This document shows positions 7,838-16,279 of a stretch of DNA of 64,000 bases, in pieces. The stretch covers positions 10,962 through 74,961 of the forward strand of contig SPJV01000104.1 of NCBI GenBank assembly GCA_006844765.1. The letters run 5' to 3'. Origin of the DNA: Alphaproteobacteria bacterium. GTDB lineage: Bacteria > Pseudomonadota > Alphaproteobacteria > UBA8366 > Aestuariispiraceae. The translations under genes and the position numbers were made by a program. Each line of letters begins with the position of its first letter. The stretch's first letter is position 1. The notes under the pieces are model-generated. The model was given only the letters and a program-made list of their open reading frames with translations. It had not been told where the DNA came from and did not search any database.

Positions 7838-9358
7838 TCAGCCGCGTGGTGCCATGCGGCGGTAGCTCAAGGCTTCGGCGATATGAAGGCGTCCGACCGT
7901 CGGTGCGGCTTCCAGATCGGCGAGCGTGCGGGCAACACGGAGTACTCTGTGATAGCCGCGTGCGGAAAGCTTCAGCTGGTCCGCTGCCTCCGACAGTAAT
8001 TGTCTGGCGGCCGTGTCGGGTGCCGTCGCTTCGGTCAGGACAGCCCCGTCCGCCTCCGCATTGCATCGGATACGTTTGTCCTCCGGCAAGGCATCATAAC
8101 GCGCCCGTTGGCGTTGTCGCGCGGCCAGGACCCGGGACGCGATTTCGGCGGATCCTTCCGCCGGTGGCGGCAGGTCCAGATCGGCGGCGCTGACGGCGGC
8201 GACATCCACATGCAAATCGATGCGGTCGAAGATCGGACCGGAGATCTTATTCTGGTAATCCGCAGCACATCGTGGCGCGCGGGAACAGGCGAGCTCCGCA
8301 TCATCCAAATGCCCGCAACGGCAGGGGTTCATCGCGGCGATAAGCTGTACCCGGGCTGGATAGCTGACATGGGCATTCACACGCGCCACGACGGCGCGGC
8401 CTGTCTCAAGTGGTTGCCGCAGGGATTCAAGGGCGCCCCTTTGAAATTCCGGCAATTCATCCAGGAAAAGAACACCGTTATGCGCCAAGGAGACTTCCCC
8501 TGGCTTCGCCCTTTGTCCCCCGCCGACCAGGGCGGGGATAGAGGCCGAGTGATGTGGGTCCCGAAAGGGTCGCACGCGGCTCAGTTTTCCTTCCGGCAGG
8601 GCGCCGGCAACAGAATGGATAAGCGAGACCTCCAGCGCTTCCGCCGGGTCCATCGGGGGCAGGATGCCGGGCAAGCGTTGGGCCAGCATGGACTTTCCAG
8701 CGCCGGGTGGTCCGACCATAAGCAGGTTATGGCCACCAGCCGCCGCAATCTCCAAGGCGCGCTTGGCGGTTTCCTGTCCTTTGACCTCATTAAAGTCGCG
8801 GGGGATTGAATCCGGCTCAGCCAATTGCGGTTCAGGGGCGTTCAACAGGCGTTGACCACGTAGATGGCTGACCAGTTGGATCAGGTCCGGCGCTGCCACC
8901 ACTTCAATCTCACCTGCCCAGGCAGCCTCTCCCCCTTGCTCGGCGGGGCAGATCAACCCGCGATCTTGTGATCCGGCCTCCAGGGCGGCGGGCAGAACGC
9001 CTGCGACGGACGCCAGGCGCCCATCAAGCCCCAACTCGCCCAAGACGACATAGCCATCCGTTAGATCCGCCGGCAGAACATCCATTGCCACCAACAAGCC
9101 CATGGCGATTGGAAGATCGAAGTGACTGCCTTCCTTCAGGACATCGGCGGGGGAGAGATTGACCGTGATCCGCTTCGGCGGCAGTGCCAGACCCAGCGCG
9201 GTCAGGGCCGCGCGCACCCGTTCCCGGCTTTCGGCGACCGCCTTATCGGGCAGGCCGACGACCGTAAAAGCGGGATAACCCGACGTCATCTGAACCTGGA
9301 CGTCGATTGGCAGGGTCTCTATGCCTTGAAAGGCGACTGTAGCAATATGCGCAACCAT
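7838..9358 (-). CDS. comM: YifB/ComM family Mg-chelatase-like AAA+ ATPase
   Basis: The 506-residue protein begins MVAHIATVAFQGIETLPIDV and shows the YifB order: a Lon-like N-terminal domain (to about 170, with GLPDKAVAESRERVRAA), an AAA+ Mg-chelatase core with Walker A GPPGAGKSMLAQRL and Walker B LFLDELPEF, and the C-terminal domain ending in a helical region with YHRVLRVARTLADLE. A cysteine group NPCRCGHLDD..CSRAPRC is also typical. ComM is a hexameric helicase that promotes branch migration during natural transformation in Vibrio. The frame continues upstream to 9547, but that extension overlaps the end of the neighbouring gene and is not family-like; the ATG at 9358 gives the usual length. 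Confidence 0.93.
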   Translation of the reverse strand: MVAHIATVAFQGIETLPIDVQVQMTSGYPAFTVVGLPDKAVAESRERVRAALTALGLALPPKRITVNLSPADVLKEGSHFDLPIAMGLLVAMDVLPADLTDGYVVLGELGLDGRLASVAGVLPAALEAGSQDRGLICPAEQGGEAAWAGEIEVVAAPDLIQLVSHLRGQRLLNAPEPQLAEPDSIPRDFNEVKGQETAKRALEIAAAGGHNLLMVGPPGAGKSMLAQRLPGILPPMDPAEALEVSLIHSVAGALPEGKLSRVRPFRDPHHSASIPALVGGGQRAKPGEVSLAHNGVLFLDELPEFQRGALESLRQPLETGRAVVARVNAHVSYPARVQLIAAMNPCRCGHLDDAELACSRAPRCAADYQNKISGPIFDRIDLHVDVAAVSAADLDLPPPAEGSAEIASRVLAARQRQRARYDALPEDKRIRCNAEADGAVLTEATAPDTAARQLLSEAADQLKLSARGYHRVLRVARTLADLEAAPTVGRLHIAEALSYRRMAPRG

Positions 9359-9440
9359 AAAGCGTTTATGGCGCCATACTCGCAATTTGTCATCCGGATT
9401 TTTTCTTCCCGATTGAGTGGTTTCGCGCAGAGCGTTCTGA

Positions 9441-10754
9441 CTAGCAAAGCCGGATCGAAAATCCTGCCGGCAACTTGGTCTGGGCGTCTCCACAGGCGGT
9501 GTCCAGCTGCCCAGGGCTAATCGACGCTTTGGTGAGGTCGGCGCCACTGAAATCAGCCCCTGCTAATACTGCGTCTGTCAAATCTACGCCGTGAAAATTG
9601 GCGCCGCTTGCATTGACGTTAGAAAGGACTGCGTGTGCCAGCACCGCGCCACGCAGATCGGCGGAGAATAAATTGGCGGAAGTGAAGTTTGCGAAACGAA
9701 GATCGCTGCCGCGCAATTTGGCACTGCTGAGGATGGCATTCGAGAAATTTGCACCGGGTGCCTTCACTCTATTCAGCCGTCCATGATCGATGGATGCATT
9801 CGTGAAGTCTGCACCGCGCAGATCCGCCCGACGTAAATCGGCATTTACGAAATTTGCTTCCCGCGCGTCAGCAAAGGCCAGCACGGAATGCCTCAAATCA
9901 CTTTGGTTGAAGTTTGTTTTCTCCAGCACCGCGTATCGAAGTGTTACGCGATAGAGATTTGCGAAGCTGAAATCTGCCCGTCGCAGAACCGCTTCCGTCA
10001 TACGCGCTCTGGTAAAATCGGCCCTGTAGAAATCTCCATCCTGAAGGTCTGCTTGCAGCAGATTGGCTCGGATTAAGGTGGCACGCGCCATATTGACCCG
10101 CCGTAACCGTCCCCGTTTGAGCTTTGCACGGTGAAAGTTGATGCCGGATGCCTTGGCGTCGTTCAGATTGGCGAAGGTTAGATCAGCAGCGGCAAGATTG
10201 GCGCCACGCAGATCGGCGCGGCTGGACTTCACGAAGGGAAATAGTAGCTCAACGACATATCCCCACGCTGTAAAACCACGGGCCCATTTCTTGGTGTCAT
10301 CAAGCCAGTGCGGTGCTTCGCGAATGGAAAGCGGCCAACGCAGCGTGAAGTGTGTTGATGGTGACAGGTCGACCCCGCGAAGATAACTCCCCGGCAGATC
10401 AACCTCCCGCATCGACACGGATTCACCATGCAGAATTTCCAGCGCAGTCCCGAAGCCCAGATTGAATTTGTTGGCGCCGATTTGGGCAACTCCGTCGGGC
10501 GTAGAGGCCAGCTCGTGATTGCCGGTTTCCAAATGCATGCCCAGTACTTCCCAGGCCATGACGGTGCGCGTGTTCGACCGATCCAGAAGCTCCAGCAGAA
10601 CCGGGAAGAAAACGATTGCGGCGATAATGAAAATGCCGATGGGATTGACGCGAAACCAGAGGATGATGTCATGCAATAGGGCGTCGGGGCGTCTTACGGC
10701 CTGGCTTACAGACGCACCCTTTAGCTTGCGGGCTGGGGGTTCGGCGTTGCTCAT
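9441..10754 (-). CDS. Membrane-anchored pentapeptide-repeat protein
   Basis: The 437-residue protein has a short basic N-terminus, one hydrophobic segment (about residues 36-55), then a linker. From about residue 155 to the end it has almost unbroken A(D/N)LXX pentapeptide repeats such as ADLRGANLAAADLTFANL, which predict a right-handed quadrilateral beta-helix. A second region at about 125-150 resembles the linker of WD/pentapeptide membrane proteins. No enzymatic motif is visible. Its start codon overlaps the stop of the upstream binding-protein gene by 4 bp (ATGA), so the two are translationally coupled. The function is unknown. The partner suggests a role in the envelope, probably as a scaffold; that is inference. 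Confidence 0.88.
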   Translation of the reverse strand: MSNAEPPARKLKGASVSQAVRRPDALLHDIILWFRVNPIGIFIIAAIVFFPVLLELLDRSNTRTVMAWEVLGMHLETGNHELASTPDGVAQIGANKFNLGFGTALEILHGESVSMREVDLPGSYLRGVDLSPSTHFTLRWPLSIREAPHWLDDTKKWARGFTAWGYVVELLFPFVKSSRADLRGANLAAADLTFANLNDAKASGINFHRAKLKRGRLRRVNMARATLIRANLLQADLQDGDFYRADFTRARMTEAVLRRADFSFANLYRVTLRYAVLEKTNFNQSDLRHSVLAFADAREANFVNADLRRADLRGADFTNASIDHGRLNRVKAPGANFSNAILSSAKLRGSDLRFANFTSANLFSADLRGAVLAHAVLSNVNASGANFHGVDLTDAVLAGADFSGADLTKASISPGQLDTACGDAQTKLPAGFSIRLC

Positions 10755-11842
10755 TCGCTAATCCCGATCTGTTGCAGCAAATACCCGATATCCAGCGGGT
10801 AATGGCTCAGTTCAGGGTTATACAGGCGGGAGAGAGCCCGAAAGTCGATCGCCTTGAAATCAAGCTGGTCTGTCGGCGGCAGGGTTTCTTTCCGAAAAAC
10901 ACCCATATCGAATACCCGCGAAACGCCTTCATCGACGAAGTCCCGGCCATTCAGATAGTCGTGAATCATTACCAGCGCCAACCCACCCCCCATGAAGTGA
11001 CCCCCGACATCGACTGCCATGCGGCCGGCCCGAACTTGGGCTAAAGCGTCATTGGACCAGTTCAGCCCACCAACCAGAATATCTTTACCAGGGATCAGGC
11101 CTGCTTCTTCAATCGCATCAAGCGCCCCCAGCGCCATATCATCATTTGCGGCCCAGACCAGCCGCACATCAGGATCACTGCGCAACAGGCGGCGGACATA
11201 GCGGCGTGAAAAATCCCGGCGCCAATCTGCGTTATGCAAGGCGATCAGCGCCGTCTTGCCATCCTCTTCAATCGCCTGCTTCAAGCCGCGTTCCCTCTGC
11301 TCGGCTGCTTGCGTGGTAATGTTACCGCCAATGGCGATCAGTTTTAGCTCCTCCCCAAAGAGCCGATGGCCTTCTTCGATCAGCACCTGGGCGATATCAT
11401 AGCCGGCCTTTGCATGATCAGGCCTCAGGGAGCCGATCCAACTCGGGAAAGACTCACGGGGTTCGCCAAAATAGTCAGCGTCTCGTCCGGTAAACAGGCT
11501 CAAGATCATGAAGACCGGTATGTCGGCATCCGCAGCAGCCTCCAGCATTGGACCGCCTGCCTGATACTCATTGACCAGGATAATCGCATCCGGCCGATTG
11601 GATTGAGAGACAAGCCGCGTTGTCATGGAGATCATGTTGTCGTGATCACCGGCGGCATTCTGCACGGCAAGTTCAATACCCAGATCCTCTGCCGCATCGC
11701 GCATGACCGCTTCGACATGAAGCCAGAATGATTTCGGGTGACCTGGATTGACGAAGGCGACCTTGAGTGGCTCTACGGCAAAGGCGGCCTGCGCCGAAAA
11801 GACGAGGACGAAGGACAGAATTGGTCCGGCGAAACGTTTCAT
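10751..11842 (-). CDS. Orphan periplasmic sugar-type substrate-binding protein
   Basis: This 363-residue protein has a signal peptide (about 1-22, ending SAQAAFA) and the fold of Peripla_BP_4/LacI-type binding proteins. LKVAFVNPGHPKSFWLHVEAV begins the mature part, followed by SNRPDAIILVNEYQAGGPML and VRLVWAANDDMALGALDAIEEAG, the last being a ligand-hinge motif typical of ribose-type binders. No permease or ATPase gene is near, so it is unlikely to work in a standard importer here. It lies 30 bp after tgt on the same strand and is coupled by a 4-bp overlap to the pentapeptide-repeat gene. It may act as a ligand sensor presenting its state to a membrane partner. Confidence 0.87.
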   Translation of the reverse strand: MKRFAGPILSFVLVFSAQAAFAVEPLKVAFVNPGHPKSFWLHVEAVMRDAAEDLGIELAVQNAAGDHDNMISMTTRLVSQSNRPDAIILVNEYQAGGPMLEAAADADIPVFMILSLFTGRDADYFGEPRESFPSWIGSLRPDHAKAGYDIAQVLIEEGHRLFGEELKLIAIGGNITTQAAEQRERGLKQAIEEDGKTALIALHNADWRRDFSRRYVRRLLRSDPDVRLVWAANDDMALGALDAIEEAGLIPGKDILVGGLNWSNDALAQVRAGRMAVDVGGHFMGGGLALVMIHDYLNGRDFVDEGVSRVFDMGVFRKETLPPTDQLDFKAIDFRALSRLYNPELSHYPLDIGYLLQQIGISE

Positions 11843-11872
11843 ACCCTGATTGAAGCGTATGGAGACGCCATT

Positions 11873-13000
11873 CTACAAGGGCGGAATGTCGCCCTCCTCG
11901 CGTTCTGCATTAAAGGCAGCAACAAAATCGCCGAAATTTCCGGCTGCAATGGCGTCTCGCATACCCGACATAAGCTGTTGGTAATAGGTCAGATTGTGAT
12001 GCGTCATCAAAGTCATCACCAGGGGCTCTTCCGCCTTGATCAGGTGATGCAGATAGGCGCGGCTGTAATCCCGGCAGGCTAGGCATGGGCATTCCTCGTC
12101 CACGGGGCGCGGGTCATGCTTGTGCCGGGCGTTGCGCAGATTGAGGGCACCCCGCCGTGTGAAGGCCTGACCATTACGGCCGGACCGGGTGGGAAGGACG
12201 CAATCGAACATATCGATCCCCCGCGCGACAGCCCCGACGAGATCATCGGGCTTGCCGACCCCCATCAGGTAGCGCGGGCGGGTTCGATCCATCATCGGGG
12301 TGGTGACGTCCAAGGTCTTGAACATCAGCTCCTGCCCTTCGCCGACAGCCAGCCCGCCAACCGCGTAGCCGTGGAAGCCGATATTCTCCAACGCCTCGAC
12401 GGATCGGGCGCGAAGCTCTGGATAGACGCCGCCCTGCACGATCCCAAAAAGTCCATATCCGGCACGGGCTTGGAAGGCGTTCTTAGACCTTTCTGCCCAG
12501 CGCATAGACATTTCCATGGACAGCCGCGCCTGTTCTTCGGTCGCCGGATAGGGCGTGCATTCATCAAAGGCCATGGTGATATCGGCATCCAGGAAGCGCT
12601 GGATGTCCATCGATCGTTCCGGGGTCAGCGTGTGATAGCTGCCGTCGATATGGGAGCGAAAGCGGACCCCTTCTTCGGTAATTTTGCGCAGCTCAGCGAG
12701 AGACATGACCTGATACCCGCCGCTATCGGTCAGGATTGGGCCCGGCCAATTCATAAATGTATGCAGGCCGCCCAGCGCCGCGACTTCTTCCGCCCCGGGC
12801 CGTAGCATCAGGTGATAGGTATTGCCCAGGACGATCTCTGCGCCGGTCTCCCGAACCTGAGAGGGCAGCATTGCTTTCACGGAGCCGGCAGTTCCAACCG
12901 GCATGAAGGCAGGTGTCTCGATGGTGCCATGGGCGGTCGAGATCTGACCCCGTCGGGCCTGACCATCCTCGGCGAGCAGTGAGAATCCGAACTCAGTCAT
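11873..13000 (-). CDS. tgt: tRNA-guanine transglycosylase
   Basis: The 375-residue protein exchanges guanine-34 for preQ1 in GUN-anticodon tRNAs. Family residues are present: nucleophile and general-acid region LTDSGGYQVMSL and FDCVLPTRSGRNGQAFT, the substrate loop HIDGS, and the zinc site CPCLACRDYSRAYLHHL. The frame is open to 13081, but the ATG at 13000 (MTEFGFSLLAEDG) gives the normal N-terminus. The start overlaps the end of queA by 8 bp, so the genes are coupled. Together with queA and yhhQ it makes a queuosine operon. Confidence 0.97.
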   Translation of the reverse strand: MTEFGFSLLAEDGQARRGQISTAHGTIETPAFMPVGTAGSVKAMLPSQVRETGAEIVLGNTYHLMLRPGAEEVAALGGLHTFMNWPGPILTDSGGYQVMSLAELRKITEEGVRFRSHIDGSYHTLTPERSMDIQRFLDADITMAFDECTPYPATEEQARLSMEMSMRWAERSKNAFQARAGYGLFGIVQGGVYPELRARSVEALENIGFHGYAVGGLAVGEGQELMFKTLDVTTPMMDRTRPRYLMGVGKPDDLVGAVARGIDMFDCVLPTRSGRNGQAFTRRGALNLRNARHKHDPRPVDEECPCLACRDYSRAYLHHLIKAEEPLVMTLMTHHNLTYYQQLMSGMRDAIAAGNFGDFVAAFNAEREEGDIPPL

Positions 13001-14072
13001 ATGTGGTCTCCGGCATTCGGTCCAAAAGACAGGCATCGCCATAAGAATAGAAGCGATATCCGCTCTCGATGGCGTGGGCATAGGCGGCTTGCATGGTCTC
13101 CAACCCGGAAAAGGCGGATACCAGCATGAACAGTGTCGATTTCGGCAGGTGGAAATTCGTCATCAGGCGATCAACAGCGCGGAATCGGAAGCCCGGCGTG
13201 ATAAACAGCCTCGTTTCCCCCTCGAAAGGTCTGACAATGCCGTCATTCCCCACCGCGCTTTCAAGCGTCCTCAGCGCCGTTGTCCCCACGGCGATAACTT
13301 TGCCACCCTTCGCCCGCGTCTCGGCAATCTGCGCTGCGGTCTCTTCGCTTAGCCTCGCCCATTCCGCGTGCATCCGATGGTCTTCAGTATCCTCCGCCTT
13401 TACCGGCAGGAATGTCCCTGCCCCGACATGCAGGGTCAACCGGGCAACGCCGATCCCTGCGGCCTCTAAGGCTTGCATCAGCGCTGGCGTGAAATGCAGA
13501 CCCGCGGTAGGCGCGGCCACAGCCCCTTCTTCCGCTGCAAACAGGGTTTGATAGTCATCACGGTCTGATGCGGTCACTTCCGGATCGGCATCGCGCCCCC
13601 GCCTGATATAGGGCGGCAAAGGCATGGTACCGATCTTCCAGAGGGCCTCGCGAAGTTCGGCGCCGTCCCGGTCGAAGGAAATTCTGATGTCACCATCATC
13701 CGTCTTTTCCGACACACGCGCCGCCAGGTCGGTGCCGAATTCCAAACGGTCGCCGGGGTTGAGCTTTCGCGCCGGCTTGGCAAAAACCACCCAATCGGGG
13801 CCCCCCAGATGCTGATGCATCAGGATCTCTATCCCTGCATTGCCGCCACGATCATTGATCCGCCGCCCATAAAGCCGGGCGGGAAAGACTTTGGTGTCGT
13901 TCACGACCAGCAGATCGCCAGGGTTCAATAGGCTGGGAAGGTCTCGCACTGTTTGATCCGACAGCGTCACGCCGGGCTTTATCGCGAGCAGCCGCGCTGC
14001 TTCCCGTGGTTCGGCCGGATGTTGGGCAATCCGTTCTTCCGGCAGGTCAAAATCGAACAGTGAGACTTTCAT
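12993..14072 (-). CDS. queA: S-adenosylmethionine:tRNA ribosyltransferase-isomerase
   Basis: The 359-residue protein shows the QueA pattern from its first residues, MKVSLFDFDLPEERIAQHPA, then LLVVNDTKVFPARLYGRR, EGAVAAPTAGLHFTPALM, LTLHVGAGTFLPV and the C-terminal TNFHLPKSTLFMLVSAFSG. QueA transfers the ribosyl part of SAM to preQ1 in tRNA to make epoxyqueuosine. It lies 86 bp after the yhhQ stop and overlaps tgt by 8 bp. The final step enzyme QueG/QueH is not in this window. Confidence 0.97.
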   Translation of the reverse strand: MKVSLFDFDLPEERIAQHPAEPREAARLLAIKPGVTLSDQTVRDLPSLLNPGDLLVVNDTKVFPARLYGRRINDRGGNAGIEILMHQHLGGPDWVVFAKPARKLNPGDRLEFGTDLAARVSEKTDDGDIRISFDRDGAELREALWKIGTMPLPPYIRRGRDADPEVTASDRDDYQTLFAAEEGAVAAPTAGLHFTPALMQALEAAGIGVARLTLHVGAGTFLPVKAEDTEDHRMHAEWARLSEETAAQIAETRAKGGKVIAVGTTALRTLESAVGNDGIVRPFEGETRLFITPGFRFRAVDRLMTNFHLPKSTLFMLVSAFSGLETMQAAYAHAIESGYRFYSYGDACLLDRMPETTYD

Positions 14073-14134
14073 TGACGGCTACCACATAGTCTCCCCCCCT
14101 TAAAGGGGAGGAGGATGTCCGTGATGCGGTCCAT

Positions 14135-14161
14135 GTTTGTCACGTTAGGTTTGTCACGTTA
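14135..14161. repeat. 13-bp direct repeat at the yhhQ stop
   Basis: GTTTGTCACGTTA occurs at 14135-14147 and again at 14149-14161, a perfect pair one base apart; the second copy contains the yhhQ stop codon. A short CTCCCC/GGGGAG inverted repeat (14091-14110) follows towards queA. The role is unknown; slippage or an operator for queA are both possible. Confidence 0.6.
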
Positions 14162-14734
14162 AGCCGCTGCTGCTGCCTGCCGGTTTGGCAGCCAGGCCAT
14201 GAGCAGGCGGAAAGCCGGGAGCAACAGGCCGGCCATGGCGAGCTTCACCCAGAAATCGCCCATTGCCCAACCAACCCAGGGCAGATCTGTGCCCGCGAAG
14301 GCGAGGGAGAAGAACAGCGCGGTATCGACAGCGGAACCGAGGAGGGAGCTGATCAACGGGGCTTTCCACCAATTCGCCGTCCGCAGCTTGTCGAAGACGA
14401 AAATATCCAACATCTGCGCGATCAGGAAGGCGCTGCCGGATGCGGCTGCGATCCGGGGATCGGCGAAGGCGAGCGACAGCGCAACCCCGACGAGGAAGCC
14501 AATAAAGACGACGATCCGCGCGGCCTTGGCGCCATAAAGACGGTTGGTGGTATCGGTGACCAGGAAGGCAATCGGATAGGTTACTGCGCCATAGGTTAGC
14601 AGTTCCGCCAGATTGATACCGGCGACAATCGCTTCGACAGGCTGTTCGACAAGGATATTGGAGACATAGATGACAACGCCCATGGCCAGCATGGCCGGCA
14701 CAAGCCGTGACACCCGAAGGCTTTCGGTAGACAT
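14159..14734 (-). CDS. yhhQ: Queuosine precursor transporter, YhhQ/VUT family
   Basis: The 191-residue integral membrane protein has about six hydrophobic segments. It carries family motifs such as LTYGAVTYPIAFLVTDTTNR and the IAQMLDIFVFDKLR segment, followed by a charged WKAPLISSLLGSAVDT turn. YhhQ imports 7-cyano-7-deazaguanine or 7-aminomethyl-7-deazaguanine across the inner membrane. It is the first gene of the queuosine operon (yhhQ-queA-tgt), and no preQ0 synthesis genes are visible here, which fits salvage. The frame is open to 14806, but AAAGGA lies 7-8 bases before the ATG at 14734, and the extension coincides with a predicted RNA structure, so I take 14734. Confidence 0.93.
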   Translation of the reverse strand: MSTESLRVSRLVPAMLAMGVVIYVSNILVEQPVEAIVAGINLAELLTYGAVTYPIAFLVTDTTNRLYGAKAARIVVFIGFLVGVALSLAFADPRIAAASGSAFLIAQMLDIFVFDKLRTANWWKAPLISSLLGSAVDTALFFSLAFAGTDLPWVGWAMGDFWVKLAMAGLLLPAFRLLMAWLPNRQAAAAA

Positions 14735-14740
14735 GATAAT

Positions 14741-14805
14741 GGTCCTTTCGTGCCGGGCGACTTGAGGTCCCCTGACCCCGACGGGAAATAGTCCCGCCCC
14801 CGGCA
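14741..14805 (-). promoter_or_regulatory. Candidate structured 5' leader (three-way junction) of yhhQ
   Basis: On the minus strand TGCCGGG (14799-14805) pairs with CCCGGCA (14751-14757) to close a domain. The domain holds hairpin CGGGA-CTATT-TCCCG (14782-14796) and hairpin GGTC-AGGG-GACC (14766-14777). The Shine-Dalgarno AAAGGA begins right after the closing stem. A possible promoter (TTGACG, 18 bp, TACACC) lies just upstream, so the leader would be mostly this structure. The position before a preQ0/preQ1 transporter suggests a riboswitch, but the sequence does not match the preQ1-I consensus I know. Confidence 0.45.
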
Positions 14806-14889
14806 TCCGGTTATTGACGCGGCAGGGTGTAGCGGCTGGTCCCGGTGTGCGTCAAGGGGAGCAGGCGGTTGATAGTGCGTGAAATGACG

Positions 14890-16149
14890 CTATTCGCCCC
14901 GGTCCTCGGATGACGCGGACGGGGCTTTTGGGTCCTTAAGCCAGTCGTCTTCGAACCGAAGCTCGGACAAGCCAATCAGCTTTCGGACGCGATCCAAGGC
15001 GCCTTCCAGCCGGGTCAGACGGGTTTTGCCGAATTTGATGCGTGGCTCCGGCCAAAGCGCACGGATGGACAGGCTGTCGGCGGCACGCTCTGCCTTCATA
15101 TCCAGGCGGCCGATCATTCTGTCCCCTTCCAAGAGCGGAAAGATATAATAGCCATAGGTTCGTTTCGGTGCGGGGACGAAGATTTCGATCCGATAGTCGA
15201 AATCGAATAAGTGTTTCAGGCGCTTTCGGTCGCGGATTACGGGATCGAAGGGGTTGAGAATGCGCAGTCGGTCGGCGGGTTCAGAGGCGTTGGACAGGCG
15301 GGTCTCGATATCCGCCGGTGCATAGAGCTTACGGGGTGCCGCACCGCCCAGCCCATGGACGCGGACCTCGATAATCTCATCGCCAAGACGGGCGCTGCAC
15401 CAAGATTTGGCTTCAGCGGCACTGATATTATCCCAGTAACCGGCGATCTCCCCCGCCGTGCCGAAGCCGAGCCGGTCGAGCGCGGATCGGCAAGACCAGT
15501 CGATGAAGCCATCTTCCTCGGTCGCCATGTCGCGATGGGCCGTCGGCACGATCCGCTCGGTCAGGTCATAGGCTTTTTGAAATCCACGCCGATGGCAGAT
15601 ACACAGCCCGCCGGTGCGCCAATGGTATTCAAGCGCGGTTTTGGATGGCTTCCAGTTCCACCATTCCCCATTTGCGGCCTCTCCAGTTGGATCCTGAGTG
15701 TCGGAAAGCTCTCGCGCCGTGACCGGTCCCGCTTCTGTCGCATGGGACAGCACGTGATCCAGGTCATTCTGGTACTCATTGCCATGCCAATCGGCCCAGC
15801 GTCCGGTCAGCCGCGCCTTTTCCCGCTCAAACCGGCGCATCCAATGGGGGAAGAACTCGACCGGCAGGATTGAGGCATCATGGGTCCAGTTCTCGAACAG
15901 CGCGCGATCTTTTTCCAGCAGCCGGATCAGGTCTTTCTGCCGATAGCCATCCCAACGGCTGGCAAGGATCATGTGATGGGCGCGCTCAACCCATTGGATC
16001 GAATCAACCTGGACAAAGCCCATGCGCCGGATCAGGTCCATAAGCCCGTCACGGCCCAGAGGACGGCGCGGGTTTTCCGCCAAACCCTGCAGGTTCAGCA
16101 CCAGCCTTCGGGCGTCTTCTGCTGATATGTCGAGAGGTGATTTGCTCAT
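14890..16149 (-). CDS. YcaQ/AlkZ-like winged-helix DNA glycosylase (HTH_42)
   Basis: The 419-residue protein matches the YcaQ/AZL family: an N-terminal domain with LMDLIRRMGFVQVDSIQWV, where the QxD catalytic motif (QVD) of interstrand-crosslink glycosylases is present, then FENWTHDASILPVEFFPHW and the C-terminal LLEGDRMIGRLDMKAER. E. coli YcaQ unhooks DNA interstrand crosslinks made by nitrogen mustards. It lacks a signal peptide and is probably cytoplasmic. The frame is open to 16188; I took the ATG at 16149 (MSKSPLDISAEDARRLVL). It is a single gene upstream of the queuosine operon, with 155 bp to the yhhQ start. Confidence 0.88.
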   Translation of the reverse strand: MSKSPLDISAEDARRLVLNLQGLAENPRRPLGRDGLMDLIRRMGFVQVDSIQWVERAHHMILASRWDGYRQKDLIRLLEKDRALFENWTHDASILPVEFFPHWMRRFEREKARLTGRWADWHGNEYQNDLDHVLSHATEAGPVTARELSDTQDPTGEAANGEWWNWKPSKTALEYHWRTGGLCICHRRGFQKAYDLTERIVPTAHRDMATEEDGFIDWSCRSALDRLGFGTAGEIAGYWDNISAAEAKSWCSARLGDEIIEVRVHGLGGAAPRKLYAPADIETRLSNASEPADRLRILNPFDPVIRDRKRLKHLFDFDYRIEIFVPAPKRTYGYYIFPLLEGDRMIGRLDMKAERAADSLSIRALWPEPRIKFGKTRLTRLEGALDRVRKLIGLSELRFEDDWLKDPKAPSASSEDRGE

Positions 16150-16279
16150 GATGGCCGAAATCAAGCCTGCACCGGGCGCTCCAGTCAACTGACAGGAGAT
16201 GGCGGGAGGATTCTCAGGGAAGCAGCTGTCTTGAGGAAGCCCGAAGGACTACCGCGAAAGATGTGGTCTCTGTAACCCC

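Noticed and set aside
8000..8809. Long plus-strand frame inside comM
   Set aside because: Opposite-strand shadow of a clear AAA+ ATPase gene; the translation shows no family features.
9359..9547. N-terminal extension of the comM frame overlapping the pentapeptide-repeat gene
   Set aside because: The extra 63 residues are not family-like, overlap a well-supported gene, and the ATG at 9358 gives the normal ComM length.
14735..14806. 24-residue N-terminal extension of YhhQ
   Set aside because: A better ribosome site precedes the ATG at 14734 and the region is better explained as a structured leader.
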